Source: Streptomyces dioscori | GTDB lineage: Bacteria; Actinomycetota; Actinomycetes; Streptomycetales; Streptomycetaceae | Assembly: GCF_003024195.1 (NCBI RefSeq) | Contig: NZ_KZ679048.1 | Coordinates: forward strand, 186,001-250,000 | Direction of reading: 5' to 3' | DNA length: 64,000 nt | Shown here: in pieces, positions 16,689-24,716 of the stretch | Layout: each line of letters opens with the position of its first letter | Position numbering within the stretch: position 1 is the stretch's first letter | Position numbers and translations under genes: made by a program | The notes under the pieces: model-generated | What the model saw: the letters and a program-made list of their open reading frames with translations, nothing else | What the model was told of the DNA's origin: nothing | The model's database searches: none

Positions 16689-17771
16689 ATGGCCGGCAGA
16701 ACTGTGCGGTACAGGAACGGGCGAAACGCCTCGCGAGCGATCTGTGTGACGGCCGCGGCCGTCTGCGCCGCCCTCGCGCTCACGGCATGCGGCAGCACCA
16801 AGGACACCGTCGACTCCGGCGGCGGCAAGGGCGACGGCAAGGGCAAGGTCGGGGTGATCCTGCCCCTGCTGACCTCGCCGTTCTGGCAGTCGTACAACGA
16901 CTACGTGCCCAAGATGGCGAAGTCCGAGGACGTCGACGCCCTCAAGACCGTCAACTCCAACAGCGACCCCTCGCAGCAGATCACGGACATCAACAACCAG
17001 CTCAACCAGGGCGTGAAGGGCCTCGTCGTGGCCCCCCTGGACAGTGCCGCGATCTCTGCGGGCCTCGACCAGGCCGAACGCAAGGGCGTGCCCGTGGTCG
17101 CCGTCGACGTGGCGCCCGAGAAGGGCAAGGTCGCGATGGTCGTCCGTGCCAACAACGTGGCGTACGGGGAGAAGGCCTGCGAGTACCTCGGCAAGCAGAT
17201 CCCCTCGGGCAAGGTCGTGCAGATCATGGGCGACCTGGCCTCGGTCAATGGCCGCGACCGCTCGGAGGCATTCCGCACCTGCGTCAAGGAGAAGTTCCCG
17301 AAGCTGAAGGTTCTGGAGATCCCCGCCAAGTGGGAGTCCGACACGGCCGCCTCGAAGCTGGACACCCTCCTCAACGCCAACCCCGACCTCAAGGGCATCT
17401 ACATGCAGGCGGGCGGCGTCTACCTCGCGCCCACGCTGCAGACCCTCAAGTCCAAGGGGCTGCTGAAGAAGGCCGGCGAGAAGGGCCACATCTCGATCGT
17501 CTCGAACGACGGCATCCCGCAGGAGTTCGACGCGATCCGCAAGGGCCAGATCGACGCCACCGTCTCGCAGCCGGCCGACCTCTACGCCAAGTACGGCATG
17601 TACTACATCAAGGCGGCGATGGCGGGGAAGACCTTCGAGCCGGGTCCCACCGACCACGACTCGGAGATCGTCAAGCTGCCCAGCGGCATCCTTGAGGACC
17701 AGCTGCCCGCGCCGCTGGTGACCAAGGACAACGTCGACGACCCCGAGCTGTGGGGCAACACGGTCGAATGA
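16689..17771 (+). CDS. Sugar ABC transporter, RbsB-type binding lipoprotein
   Basis: A 360-residue solute-binding protein of the type I periplasmic-binding-protein fold used by ribose, xylose and fucose/galactose importers (CUT2). GAGGAG lies 7 bases before the ATG. The signal peptide ends in the lipobox LTAC (Cys34). Mature sequence shows the family segments VGVILPLLTSPFWQSYNDYV, LNQGVKGLVVAPLDSAAI, GVPVVAVDVAPEKG and KGIYMQAGGVYL. It is the first gene of an operon that continues with ATPase, permease and five catabolic enzymes. The downstream enzymes suggest L-fucose or a close 6-deoxyhexose as ligand. Confidence 0.88.
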   Translation: MAGRTVRYRNGRNASRAICVTAAAVCAALALTACGSTKDTVDSGGGKGDGKGKVGVILPLLTSPFWQSYNDYVPKMAKSEDVDALKTVNSNSDPSQQITDINNQLNQGVKGLVVAPLDSAAISAGLDQAERKGVPVVAVDVAPEKGKVAMVVRANNVAYGEKACEYLGKQIPSGKVVQIMGDLASVNGRDRSEAFRTCVKEKFPKLKVLEIPAKWESDTAASKLDTLLNANPDLKGIYMQAGGVYLAPTLQTLKSKGLLKKAGEKGHISIVSNDGIPQEFDAIRKGQIDATVSQPADLYAKYGMYYIKAAMAGKTFEPGPTDHDSEIVKLPSGILEDQLPAPLVTKDNVDDPELWGNTVE

Positions 17772-19270
17772 GCACACCACTCGTTGAGGCGCGGGGCATC
17801 GCCAAGCGGTACGGCCCCACGGTCGCCCTCGCCGACGGACAACTGACCGTGTACGCGGGCGAGTCCCACGCACTCGTCGGCCGCAACGGCGCGGGCAAGT
17901 CCACCCTCGTCACCGTCCTCACCGGCCTCCAGGCACCGGACGAGGGCACGGTCCGCTTCGACGGCGAACCCGCGCCCGCGCTCACCGACCGGGACGCCTG
18001 GCGGCGCAAGGTGGCCTGCGTCTACCAGAAGCCCACCGTCGTACCGGAGTTGACGGTCGCCGAGAACCTCTTCATCAACCGGCAGCCCCGGAGCCGCGGC
18101 GGCTTCATCAGCTGGCGCCGGCTGCGGAGCGAGGCCGCCGAGGTGCTCGACACCTGGGACGTACGTGTCGACCCCGAGGCGCGGACCGCGGACCTCAAGG
18201 TCGAGGACCGCCAAATGGTGGAGATCGCACGGGCGTTGAGCTTCGGCGCGCGGTTCATCGTCCTCGACGAACCGACCGCCCAGCTCGACAACCGCGAGAT
18301 CGAACGCCTCTTCACCCGGATGCGCGCCCTTCAGGAGTCCGGCGTCACCTTCCTGTTCATCTCGCACCACCTCCAGGAGGTGTACGAGGTCTGCCAGACC
18401 GTGACGGTCCTGCGGGACGCCCGCTGGATCACCACCGCGCCGGTCGCGGACCTGCCGAGGGCCGCCCTGGTCGAGGCCATGGCCGGGGAGTCCATCGCCG
18501 CCGTGGAGGAGAAGGCCGCCCGCGGGGACGTGAACGCCCACGCACCCGTCGTCCTCGAAGCGCACGGGCTGACGTCGGACGCGTACGAGAGTGTCGATCT
18601 GAGCGTGCGCGGCGGTGAGGTCGTCGGTCTCGCCGGGTCCAGCGGCAGCGGCAAGATCGAGCTGGCCGAGTCCTTCACGGGGCTGCACACGCCGACCGCG
18701 GGCACCGCCCGACTGGACGGACAACGGCTGCCGTTCGGCGATGTGACGGCCGCCCTGCGGGCCGGTGTCGGCTGCGTGCCGCGCGACCGGCACGGCCAGG
18801 GACTCGTCTTCGGCATGACCGTCGGCGACAACGCCACCCTGACCGTCCTGGACCGGCTCGGGCGGTACGGATTCGTCGGCACCGAGCGCCGGCGCGGCTT
18901 CGCCGGAGAGCTGATCGAACGCCTCGACATCCACACCGAGGGCCCCGACCAGCCCGTGTCCGACCTCTCCGGCGGCAACGCCCAGAAGGTCGTCATGGCC
19001 CGCGCCCTCGCCTCCGACCCCCGGCTGCTGGTCCTCATCAACCCCACCGCGGGTGTCGACGTGAAGTCCAAGGAGTCCCTGCTCTCCCGCATGGACTCGG
19101 CGCGTGACGACGGCACCGCCGTCCTCGTCGTCTCCGACGAACTCGACGACCTGCGCCGCTGCGACCGCGTCCTCGTCCTCTTCCACGGCCGTGTCGTCGC
19201 CGAGCACCCGGCGGGCTGGCGCGACCACGAGCTGATCGCCTCCATCGAAGGAGTGGACCACCATGGCTGA
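17768..19270 (+). CDS. Sugar ABC transporter, RbsA-type duplicated ATPase
   Basis: A 500-residue ATP-binding protein with two fused nucleotide-binding domains, as in RbsA/MglA. The ATG at 17768 overlaps the previous stop (ATGA). Domain 1 has Walker A GRNGAGKST (near residue 40), a signature region LKVEDRQMVEIARAL and Walker B RFIVLDEPTA. Domain 2 has GLAGSSGSGKIELAES, LSGGNAQKVVMARAL and LLVLINPTAGVD. The second Walker B has Asn-Pro in place of the usual Glu-Pro (LINPTAGVD), so only the first site may be fully hydrolytic; many RbsA-type proteins are asymmetric in this way. Overlaps the permease start by 8 bases. Confidence 0.9.
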   Translation: MSTPLVEARGIAKRYGPTVALADGQLTVYAGESHALVGRNGAGKSTLVTVLTGLQAPDEGTVRFDGEPAPALTDRDAWRRKVACVYQKPTVVPELTVAENLFINRQPRSRGGFISWRRLRSEAAEVLDTWDVRVDPEARTADLKVEDRQMVEIARALSFGARFIVLDEPTAQLDNREIERLFTRMRALQESGVTFLFISHHLQEVYEVCQTVTVLRDARWITTAPVADLPRAALVEAMAGESIAAVEEKAARGDVNAHAPVVLEAHGLTSDAYESVDLSVRGGEVVGLAGSSGSGKIELAESFTGLHTPTAGTARLDGQRLPFGDVTAALRAGVGCVPRDRHGQGLVFGMTVGDNATLTVLDRLGRYGFVGTERRRGFAGELIERLDIHTEGPDQPVSDLSGGNAQKVVMARALASDPRLLVLINPTAGVDVKSKESLLSRMDSARDDGTAVLVVSDELDDLRRCDRVLVLFHGRVVAEHPAGWRDHELIASIEGVDHHG

Positions 19271-20300
19271 CACGAAGGCCCCGTCGGCCTCGGCCCCCAC
19301 CTCCCTGCGGCCCCTGCGGAGCAAGGCCGACGCCAAGGCCGTACTGCTGCGCAGGGCCCGTGAACTCGCCCTCGTACCAGCCCTGTTGCTGCTGCTGGTG
19401 CTCGGCGCGTTCGTCAACGACGCCTTCCTCACCGAGCAGAACATCATCTCCATCCTGGGCGCCTCGGCGGCCCTCGCGATGGTGGTCCTCGCCGAGTCGC
19501 TCGTCCTCATCACCGGCAAGTTCGACCTGTCCCTGGAGTCGGTCGTCGGCATCGCGCCCGCCGTCGGCGCGCTGTTGCTGCTGCCCGCCTCGCAGTCCGG
19601 CTGGGGCACGGAGCTGCCCGCGGGCATCGCCCTGCTCGCGATCCTCGTCGTGGGCGCGGTCATCGGCGGGTTCAACGGCTTCCTCGTCGTGAAGCTCAAG
19701 CTCAACGCGTTCATCGTGACCCTCGCGATGCTGATCATCCTGCGCGGTCTGCTCGTCGGCGCGACCGAGGGCAAGACGCTCTTCGGGATGCCCGACGCGT
19801 TCTACACCCTGGCCACCACCACCTTCCTGACCGTGCCGATCTCGGTGTGGCTGGCGGCGGCGGCGTTCGGAGTGGCCGGATTCGTCCTCAAGTACCACCG
19901 CTGGGGACGGGCCCTGTACGCGATCGGCGGCAACCCGGACGCGGCGCGCGCCGCCGGTATCCGGGTCGAGCGGGTCATGCTCGGCGTGTTCGTCGTCGCG
20001 GGGACGCTGGCCGCGGTCGGTGGTCTGATGCAGACCGGCTATGTCGGCGCGATCAACGCCAATCAGGGGCAGAACATGATCTTCACGGTGTTCGCCGCGG
20101 CGGTGATCGGGGGGATCAGCCTCGATGGGGGCAAGGGCACGATGTTCGGCGCCCTTACGGGCGTCCTCCTCCTTGGGGTGGTGCAGAACCTGTTGACCCT
20201 TGCGCAGGTGCCGTCCTTCTGGATCCAGGCCATTTACGGGGGGATCATCCTGGTCGCCCTCATGATCGCCCGAGTGACGACCGGCCGGGCGCAGGACTGA
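19263..20300 (+). CDS. Sugar ABC transporter, RbsC-type permease
   Basis: A 345-residue membrane subunit with about eight to ten hydrophobic segments (ALVPALLLLLVLGAFVN, ALAMVVLAESLVLITG, GIALLAILVVGAVIGGFNGFLVV and others). Family blocks include GKFDLSLESVVGIAPAVGA, LKLNAFIVTLAMLIILRGL, YAIGGNPDAARAAGIRVERV and FAAAVIGGISLDGGKGTMFGALTGVLLLGVVQNLL. The ATG lies inside the end of the ATPase gene. After the stop there is one plus-reading copy of the dispersed repeat before the dehydratase gene. Confidence 0.92.
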   Translation: MADTKAPSASAPTSLRPLRSKADAKAVLLRRARELALVPALLLLLVLGAFVNDAFLTEQNIISILGASAALAMVVLAESLVLITGKFDLSLESVVGIAPAVGALLLLPASQSGWGTELPAGIALLAILVVGAVIGGFNGFLVVKLKLNAFIVTLAMLIILRGLLVGATEGKTLFGMPDAFYTLATTTFLTVPISVWLAAAAFGVAGFVLKYHRWGRALYAIGGNPDAARAAGIRVERVMLGVFVVAGTLAAVGGLMQTGYVGAINANQGQNMIFTVFAAAVIGGISLDGGKGTMFGALTGVLLLGVVQNLLTLAQVPSFWIQAIYGGIILVALMIARVTTGRAQD

Positions 20301-20335
20301 GCGTGGTGGGCACCTGCGGGTGCGTTGTGGCCGGC

Positions 20336-20356
20336 CGCGCAGTTCCCCGCGCCCCT
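20336..20356 (+). repeat. Dispersed repeat copy inside the transporter/catabolic operon
   Basis: A full match to the repeat core on the plus strand, between the permease stop at 20300 and the dehydratase start at 20384. It follows the directional rule (reads with the upstream gene). It is the only copy placed inside what otherwise looks like one operon, so it may reduce read-through from transport to catabolic genes. Confidence 0.8.
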
Positions 20357-20383
20357 CACGGGGCTCGACCGAAAGGTTTTCCT

Positions 20384-21781
20384 GTGTCCTCATCCGCCGC
20401 TCGCGTCACCGCGGTCGACACCTATGACATCCGTTTCCCCACCTCGCGTGAGCTCGACGGGTCCGACGCGATGAACCCGGATCCCGACTACTCGGCCGCG
20501 TACGTCGTCCTGCGGACCGGTGGTGACGACACCGCCGACGGGCCGGAGGGGCACGGGTTCACCTTCACCATCGGGCGGGGCAACGATGTCCAGGTCGCCG
20601 CGATCGAGGCGCTGCGTCCGCACGTCGTCGGGCGGTCGGTCGACGAGTTGTGCGCGGACCCGGGATCACTCGCACGCGACCTCACGGGCGACAGCCAACT
20701 GCGCTGGCTCGGGCCCGAGAAGGGCGTGATGCACATGGCGATCGGCGCCGTCGTCAACGCCGTCTGGGACCTCGCAGCCAAGCGCGCCCACAAGCCCCTG
20801 TGGCAGCTCCTCGCCGACGCCACCCCCGAATGGCTCGTCGCCCAGGTGGACTTCCGGTACATCGCGGACGTCCTCACCCCCGAGGACGCGATCGGCCTGC
20901 TGCGCCGGGGCAGGGAGGGCTCGGCGGAACGTACCGCGCTGCTGAAGGAGCGCGGCTTCCCCGGTTACACCACCTCACCCGGCTGGCTCGGCTACTCCGA
21001 CGAGAAGCTCACCCGGCTGGCCCGCCAGGCCGTCGCCGACGGCTTCACCCAGATCAAGCTGAAGGTCGGCGCGGACCTCGCGGACGACGTACGCCGCTGC
21101 CGGGTGGCCCGTGCCGTCGTCGGGCCCGACATCCGGATCGCCATCGACGCCAACCAGCGGTGGAACGTCGACGACGCCATCGAGTGGACCAGGGCACTGG
21201 CCGAGTTCGACCCGTACTGGATCGAGGAGCCCACCAGCCCCGACGACATCCTCGGCCATGCCGCCGTCCGCAAGGCCGTCGCACCGGTCAAGGTCGCCAC
21301 CGGCGAGCACGTACAGAACCGGATCGTCTTCAAGCAACTGCTCCAGGCGGGCGCGATCGACGTCCTGCAGATCGACGCGGCCCGGGTCGGCGGTGTCAAC
21401 GAGAACCTCGCGATCCTGCTCCTCGCGGCCAAGTTCGGTGTCCCCGTCTGCCCGCACGCCGGCGGTGTCGGACTGTGCGAACTCGTCCAGCACCTCTCGA
21501 TGTTCGACTACGTGGCGCTCGCGGGGACGACCGAGAACCGGGTGATCGAGTACGTCGACCATCTGCACGACCACTTCCTCGACCCGGTGGTGATCGGGGA
21601 GGGTCGCTACATGGCACCCACCCTGCCGGGCTTCTCGGCGACCATGCGGCCGGAGTCCATCGCCGAGTTCACCTTTCCCGGCGGCACATTCTGGGCCGCC
21701 GACCTCGAACGGCAGCGGACCGAGCAGCAGGAACAGCAGACGCAGAAGCTGCAGAAGCAGCAGAAGGAGCAGGCGGCATGA
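20384..21781 (+). CDS. Enolase-superfamily dehydratase, probable L-fuconate dehydratase
   Basis: A 465-residue member of the mandelate racemase/enolase superfamily, predicted to dehydrate L-fuconate to 2-keto-3-deoxy-L-fuconate. GTG 20384 follows AAAGG by 8 bases. Segments matching fuconate dehydratases are DTYDIRFPTSRELDGSDAMNPD, GHGFTFTIGRGNDVQ, WLGPEKGVMHMAIGAVVNAVWD, FTQIKLKVGADLADDV (with the KxK base), the Mg ligands IAIDANQRW, YWIEEPTSPDD and KVATGEHVQNR, and PVCPHAGGVGLCELVQH with the catalytic His. The C-terminus carries an unusual Gln/Lys/Glu-rich tail of about 25 residues that is absent from the ordinary fold. ATGA overlap with the SDR gene. Confidence 0.85.
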   Translation: MSSSAARVTAVDTYDIRFPTSRELDGSDAMNPDPDYSAAYVVLRTGGDDTADGPEGHGFTFTIGRGNDVQVAAIEALRPHVVGRSVDELCADPGSLARDLTGDSQLRWLGPEKGVMHMAIGAVVNAVWDLAAKRAHKPLWQLLADATPEWLVAQVDFRYIADVLTPEDAIGLLRRGREGSAERTALLKERGFPGYTTSPGWLGYSDEKLTRLARQAVADGFTQIKLKVGADLADDVRRCRVARAVVGPDIRIAIDANQRWNVDDAIEWTRALAEFDPYWIEEPTSPDDILGHAAVRKAVAPVKVATGEHVQNRIVFKQLLQAGAIDVLQIDAARVGGVNENLAILLLAAKFGVPVCPHAGGVGLCELVQHLSMFDYVALAGTTENRVIEYVDHLHDHFLDPVVIGEGRYMAPTLPGFSATMRPESIAEFTFPGGTFWAADLERQRTEQQEQQTQKLQKQQKEQAA

Positions 21782-22533
21782 GTGACTTCGAGGGACTCAA
21801 GGCGCTGGTGACGGGCGGCGCCTCCGGTATCGGCCGGGCCACCGCGGAACTCCTCGCCGCCCGCGGCGCCCAGGTCGCCGTGCTCGACCTGGATCCGGAG
21901 GGAGTGGAGAAACCGCTACTCGGGTACCGGGCCGACGTCACCGACGACGAGTCCGTACGCCGGGCCGTCGCCGCCGCGGTCGCCGACCTCGGCGGACTGG
22001 ACGTGCTGATCAACAACGCGGGCATCGGCGCCCAGGGCACCGTCGAGGACAACGACGACGAGGCCTGGCACCGGGTCATGGACGTCAACGTCGTCGGTAT
22101 GGTCCGCACGGCCCGCGCCGCCCTGCCGCACCTGCGGAAGTCGTCGCACGCGGCGATCGTCAACACCTGCTCCATCGCCGCCACCGCGGGTCTCCCGCAG
22201 CGCGCCCTGTACTCCGCGTCCAAGGGCGCCGTCCTGTCGCTGACCCTCGCCATGGCCGCCGACCACGTCCGCGAGGGCATCCGCGTGAACTGCGTGAACC
22301 CCGGCACGGTCGACACCCCCTGGGTCGGCCGCCTCCTGGACGCCGCGCCCGACCCCGCCGCCGAGCGGACCGCGCTGGAGGCCCGCCAGCCCACCGGACG
22401 CCTCGTCTCGGCCGGCGAAGTGGCGGGCGCCATCGCCTACTTGGCGAGCCCGCTGTCGGGCGCCACCACCGGCACGGCCCTCGCGGTCGACGGCGGCATG
22501 CAGGGGCTGCGGCTGCGCCCGGCGGGCCGGTGA
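21778..22533 (+). CDS. SDR dehydrogenase, probable 2-keto-3-deoxy-L-fuconate dehydrogenase
   Basis: A 251-residue classical short-chain dehydrogenase. The cofactor motif is TGGASGIGRA, with Asp at the end of strand 2 (AVLDLDPEG) indicating NAD rather than NADP. NNAGIG, the catalytic Ser in NTCSIAATAG, and YSASK (Tyr and Lys of the active site) are present. The C-terminal block is YLASPLSGATTGTALAVDGG. Within this operon the best fit is oxidation of 2-keto-3-deoxy-L-fuconate to the 2,4-diketo acid, as in Xanthomonas-type fucose pathways. It could instead act on fucose itself, but the next gene is a better fucose dehydrogenase candidate. Coupled on both sides by 4-base overlaps. Confidence 0.82.
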   Translation: MSDFEGLKALVTGGASGIGRATAELLAARGAQVAVLDLDPEGVEKPLLGYRADVTDDESVRRAVAAAVADLGGLDVLINNAGIGAQGTVEDNDDEAWHRVMDVNVVGMVRTARAALPHLRKSSHAAIVNTCSIAATAGLPQRALYSASKGAVLSLTLAMAADHVREGIRVNCVNPGTVDTPWVGRLLDAAPDPAAERTALEARQPTGRLVSAGEVAGAIAYLASPLSGATTGTALAVDGGMQGLRLRPAGR

Positions 22534-23543
22534 CCGGCATGGGGACGCGGATACGTACCGGCACGCTCGGCCGTGGCTCTGTAGAGGTCACCATGCTGGG
22601 TCTGGGTGCCGCCGGTATCGCCGGCCTCTACAGCGAGGTCCCCGAGGAGCAGGCGCACGCGACCGTGGACGCCGCCTGGGAGGCGGGCATCCGCTACTTC
22701 GACACCGCGCCCCACTACGGCATCGGCCACTCCGAACGACGCCTCGGCGCGGCCCTGCGCGGGCGCCCCCGGGCGGCGTACACCCTCTCGACCAAGGTGG
22801 GCCGCCGTCTGGAGCCCACCGACGCGGGCGGCGACGACCTGGCCAACGGGTTCGCGGTGCCCGCCACGCACCGCCGGGTGTGGGACTTCAGCGCGGACGG
22901 CGTACGCCGTACCCTCGACGCCAGTCTGGAGCGGCTGGGCCTCGACCGGGTGGACGTCGTCTACCTCCACGACCCGGACGACCACGGCGAGGAGGCCTTC
23001 CGCGAGGGGTATCCGGCGCTGGAGCAGCTGCGTTCGGAGGGGGTGGTGGGCGCGATAGGCGCGGGCATGAACCAGGCCGAGATGCTCACCCGCTTCGTCC
23101 GCGACACGGATGTCGACGTGGTGCTCTGCGCGGGCCGCTACACGCTGCTCGACCAGGGTGCGCTCACCGACCTGCTGCCCGCCGCCCAGGAACGCGGCAC
23201 GTCCGTCGTCATCGGCGGCGCCTTCAACTCCGGCCTGCTGGCCGACCCGAAACCGGGGGCGAGGTACAACTACCGTGCTGCGCCACCGGAGTTGCTGGAC
23301 CGGGCACTGGCCCTCAAAGCGGCGGCGGACCGGCACGGCACGACGCTGCGGGCCGCCGCCCTCGCCTTCTGCGCCGCCCACCCGGCGGTCGCGGCCGTCC
23401 TCGTCGGCGCCCGCTCGCCCCGCGAAGTACGCGACTGCGCGCAGCAGTTCACAGCCGATGTACCCGCGAGCCTCTGGCAGGAGCTGCGGGAGACGGGCCT
23501 CCTGCCCGCCGAAGCGCCCGTCCCGTCCGAGGAGCCCGCATGA
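22530..23543 (+). CDS. Aldo/keto reductase, probable L-fucose (D-threo-aldose) 1-dehydrogenase
   Basis: A 337-residue NAD(P)-dependent aldo/keto reductase. Starts are GTG 22530 (overlapping the previous TGA) or ATG 22539. The barrel motifs are clear: IRYFDTAPHYGIGHSERRLG with the catalytic Asp and Tyr, TLSTKVGRRLEP with the Lys, and VDVVYLHDPDD where the catalytic His sits. LCAGRYTLLDQGAL and VVIGGAFNSGLLAD are characteristic of D-threo-aldose 1-dehydrogenases, which oxidise L-fucose to L-fucono-lactone. It would supply the lactone for the amidohydrolase encoded two genes later. Confidence 0.85.
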   Translation: MTGMGTRIRTGTLGRGSVEVTMLGLGAAGIAGLYSEVPEEQAHATVDAAWEAGIRYFDTAPHYGIGHSERRLGAALRGRPRAAYTLSTKVGRRLEPTDAGGDDLANGFAVPATHRRVWDFSADGVRRTLDASLERLGLDRVDVVYLHDPDDHGEEAFREGYPALEQLRSEGVVGAIGAGMNQAEMLTRFVRDTDVDVVLCAGRYTLLDQGALTDLLPAAQERGTSVVIGGAFNSGLLADPKPGARYNYRAAPPELLDRALALKAAADRHGTTLRAAALAFCAAHPAVAAVLVGARSPREVRDCAQQFTADVPASLWQELRETGLLPAEAPVPSEEPA

Positions 23544-23854
23544 GAGTCGCCCTGCACACCAAGGTCCGCACCGACCGCATCGACGCGTACGAGGCCGCGC
23601 ACCGCGAGGTGCCCACGCACCTCACGGACGCGATCCGGGCCGCGGGCGCCACCTCCTGGACCATCTGGCGCAGTGGCCCCGACCTCTTCCACCTCCTGGA
23701 GTGCGAGGACTACGCGCGGCTGCTCGCCGAACTGGAGAAGCTGCCGATCAACATCGCCTGGCAGGCCCGGATGGCGCAGCTGCTCGACGTGGTGCACGAC
23801 TACTCGGCCGAGGGCTCGGAGGCCGGCCTGCCGGTCGTCTGGGAGCTGCCGTGA
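23540..23854 (+). CDS. L-rhamnose/L-fucose mutarotase-like protein
   Basis: A 104-residue protein of the RhaM/DUF718 mutarotase family, which interconverts anomers of 6-deoxyhexoses. The fold's ferredoxin-like pattern and family residues are visible: YEAAHREVPTHLTDAIRAAGATSWTIWRSGPDLFHLLECED, including the catalytic-type His in AHREV, then INIAWQARMAQLLDV. Length is normal for the family. It is coupled to both neighbours by 4-base overlaps (ATGA, GTGA), so it is made together with the dehydrogenase and lactonase. It probably speeds supply of the anomer used by the fucose dehydrogenase. Confidence 0.85.
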   Translation: MRVALHTKVRTDRIDAYEAAHREVPTHLTDAIRAAGATSWTIWRSGPDLFHLLECEDYARLLAELEKLPINIAWQARMAQLLDVVHDYSAEGSEAGLPVVWELP

Positions 23855-24705
23855 CGGGCCGCACGGGCATCGTCGACGCCCACCATCACGTGTGGGACCT
23901 GTCCGTACGGGACCAGGACTGGATCGTGGGCCCCGAACTCGCCCCGCTGAGGCGGAACTTCACGGCCGAGGAGCTGGCTCCGGAAGCCCGCGCCGCAGGA
24001 GTTGCCCGAGCCGTTCTCGTGCAGACGGTCACGGTGGCGGAGGAGACCCCCGAGTTCCTGGTCCTCGCGGAGAGCAGCGAACTGATCGGTGCGGTCGTCG
24101 GCTGGACCGACCTCACCCGTCCCGACGTCGCGGACGAACTGGCCCGTCTGCGGGAGTCGCCGGGCGGTCGTCATCTCAAGGGCATCCGCCACCAGGTGCA
24201 GGGCGAACCGGACCCGGAATGGCTGCTGCGCGAGGACGTACGCCGGGGCCTGACGGCGGTCGCCGAAGCGGGCCTCGCCTACGACCTCGTCGTCCTGCCG
24301 CATCAACTGCCCGCCTGCGCGCGGGCGGCGGAGCGGCATCCCGGCCTCACGTTCGTGCTCGACCACCTGGGCAAGCCGCCCATCGACACGGGTGAACCGG
24401 AGCCCTGGGCCACCGATGTCCGGGCCCTCGCCGCCTTGCCGAACACCGTCTGCAAGCTCTCCGGAATGGTCACCGAGGCGGATCGGCGAAGCTGGTCGGT
24501 GAGCGACCTGGCTCCCTACGCGGACACGGTTCTCGAAGCCTTCGGCCCCGGCCGGCTCATGTTCGGCTCCGACTGGCCGGTGTGCACGCTCGTGGCCTCG
24601 TACGCCGAAGTGCTGGACATCGCGGATCAGTTGACCGGGAAGCTCGACGAGAGCGAGCGGGAAGAGTTCTTCTCGGGCACAGCCACCCGCGTCTACCGCC
24701 TCTGA
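23851..24705 (+). CDS. Amidohydrolase, probable L-fucono-1,5-lactonase
   Basis: A 284-residue amidohydrolase-superfamily (amidohydro_2) protein. The metal-binding HxH motif is at the start (VDAHHHVWDL), followed by VQTVTVAEETPEFL, LKGIRHQVQGEPDPEWL, TFVLDHLGKPPID with a metal/catalytic His, and MFGSDWPVC with the essential Asp. This pattern matches lactonases of sugar-acid pathways such as L-fuconolactonase and L-rhamnono-lactonase. It would open the lactone from the aldo/keto reductase to L-fuconate, the dehydratase substrate. It is the last gene of the operon and ends 11 bases from a convergent gene. Confidence 0.85.
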   Translation: MTGRTGIVDAHHHVWDLSVRDQDWIVGPELAPLRRNFTAEELAPEARAAGVARAVLVQTVTVAEETPEFLVLAESSELIGAVVGWTDLTRPDVADELARLRESPGGRHLKGIRHQVQGEPDPEWLLREDVRRGLTAVAEAGLAYDLVVLPHQLPACARAAERHPGLTFVLDHLGKPPIDTGEPEPWATDVRALAALPNTVCKLSGMVTEADRRSWSVSDLAPYADTVLEAFGPGRLMFGSDWPVCTLVASYAEVLDIADQLTGKLDESEREEFFSGTATRVYRL

Positions 24706-24716
24706 GCCCGGAAGGG

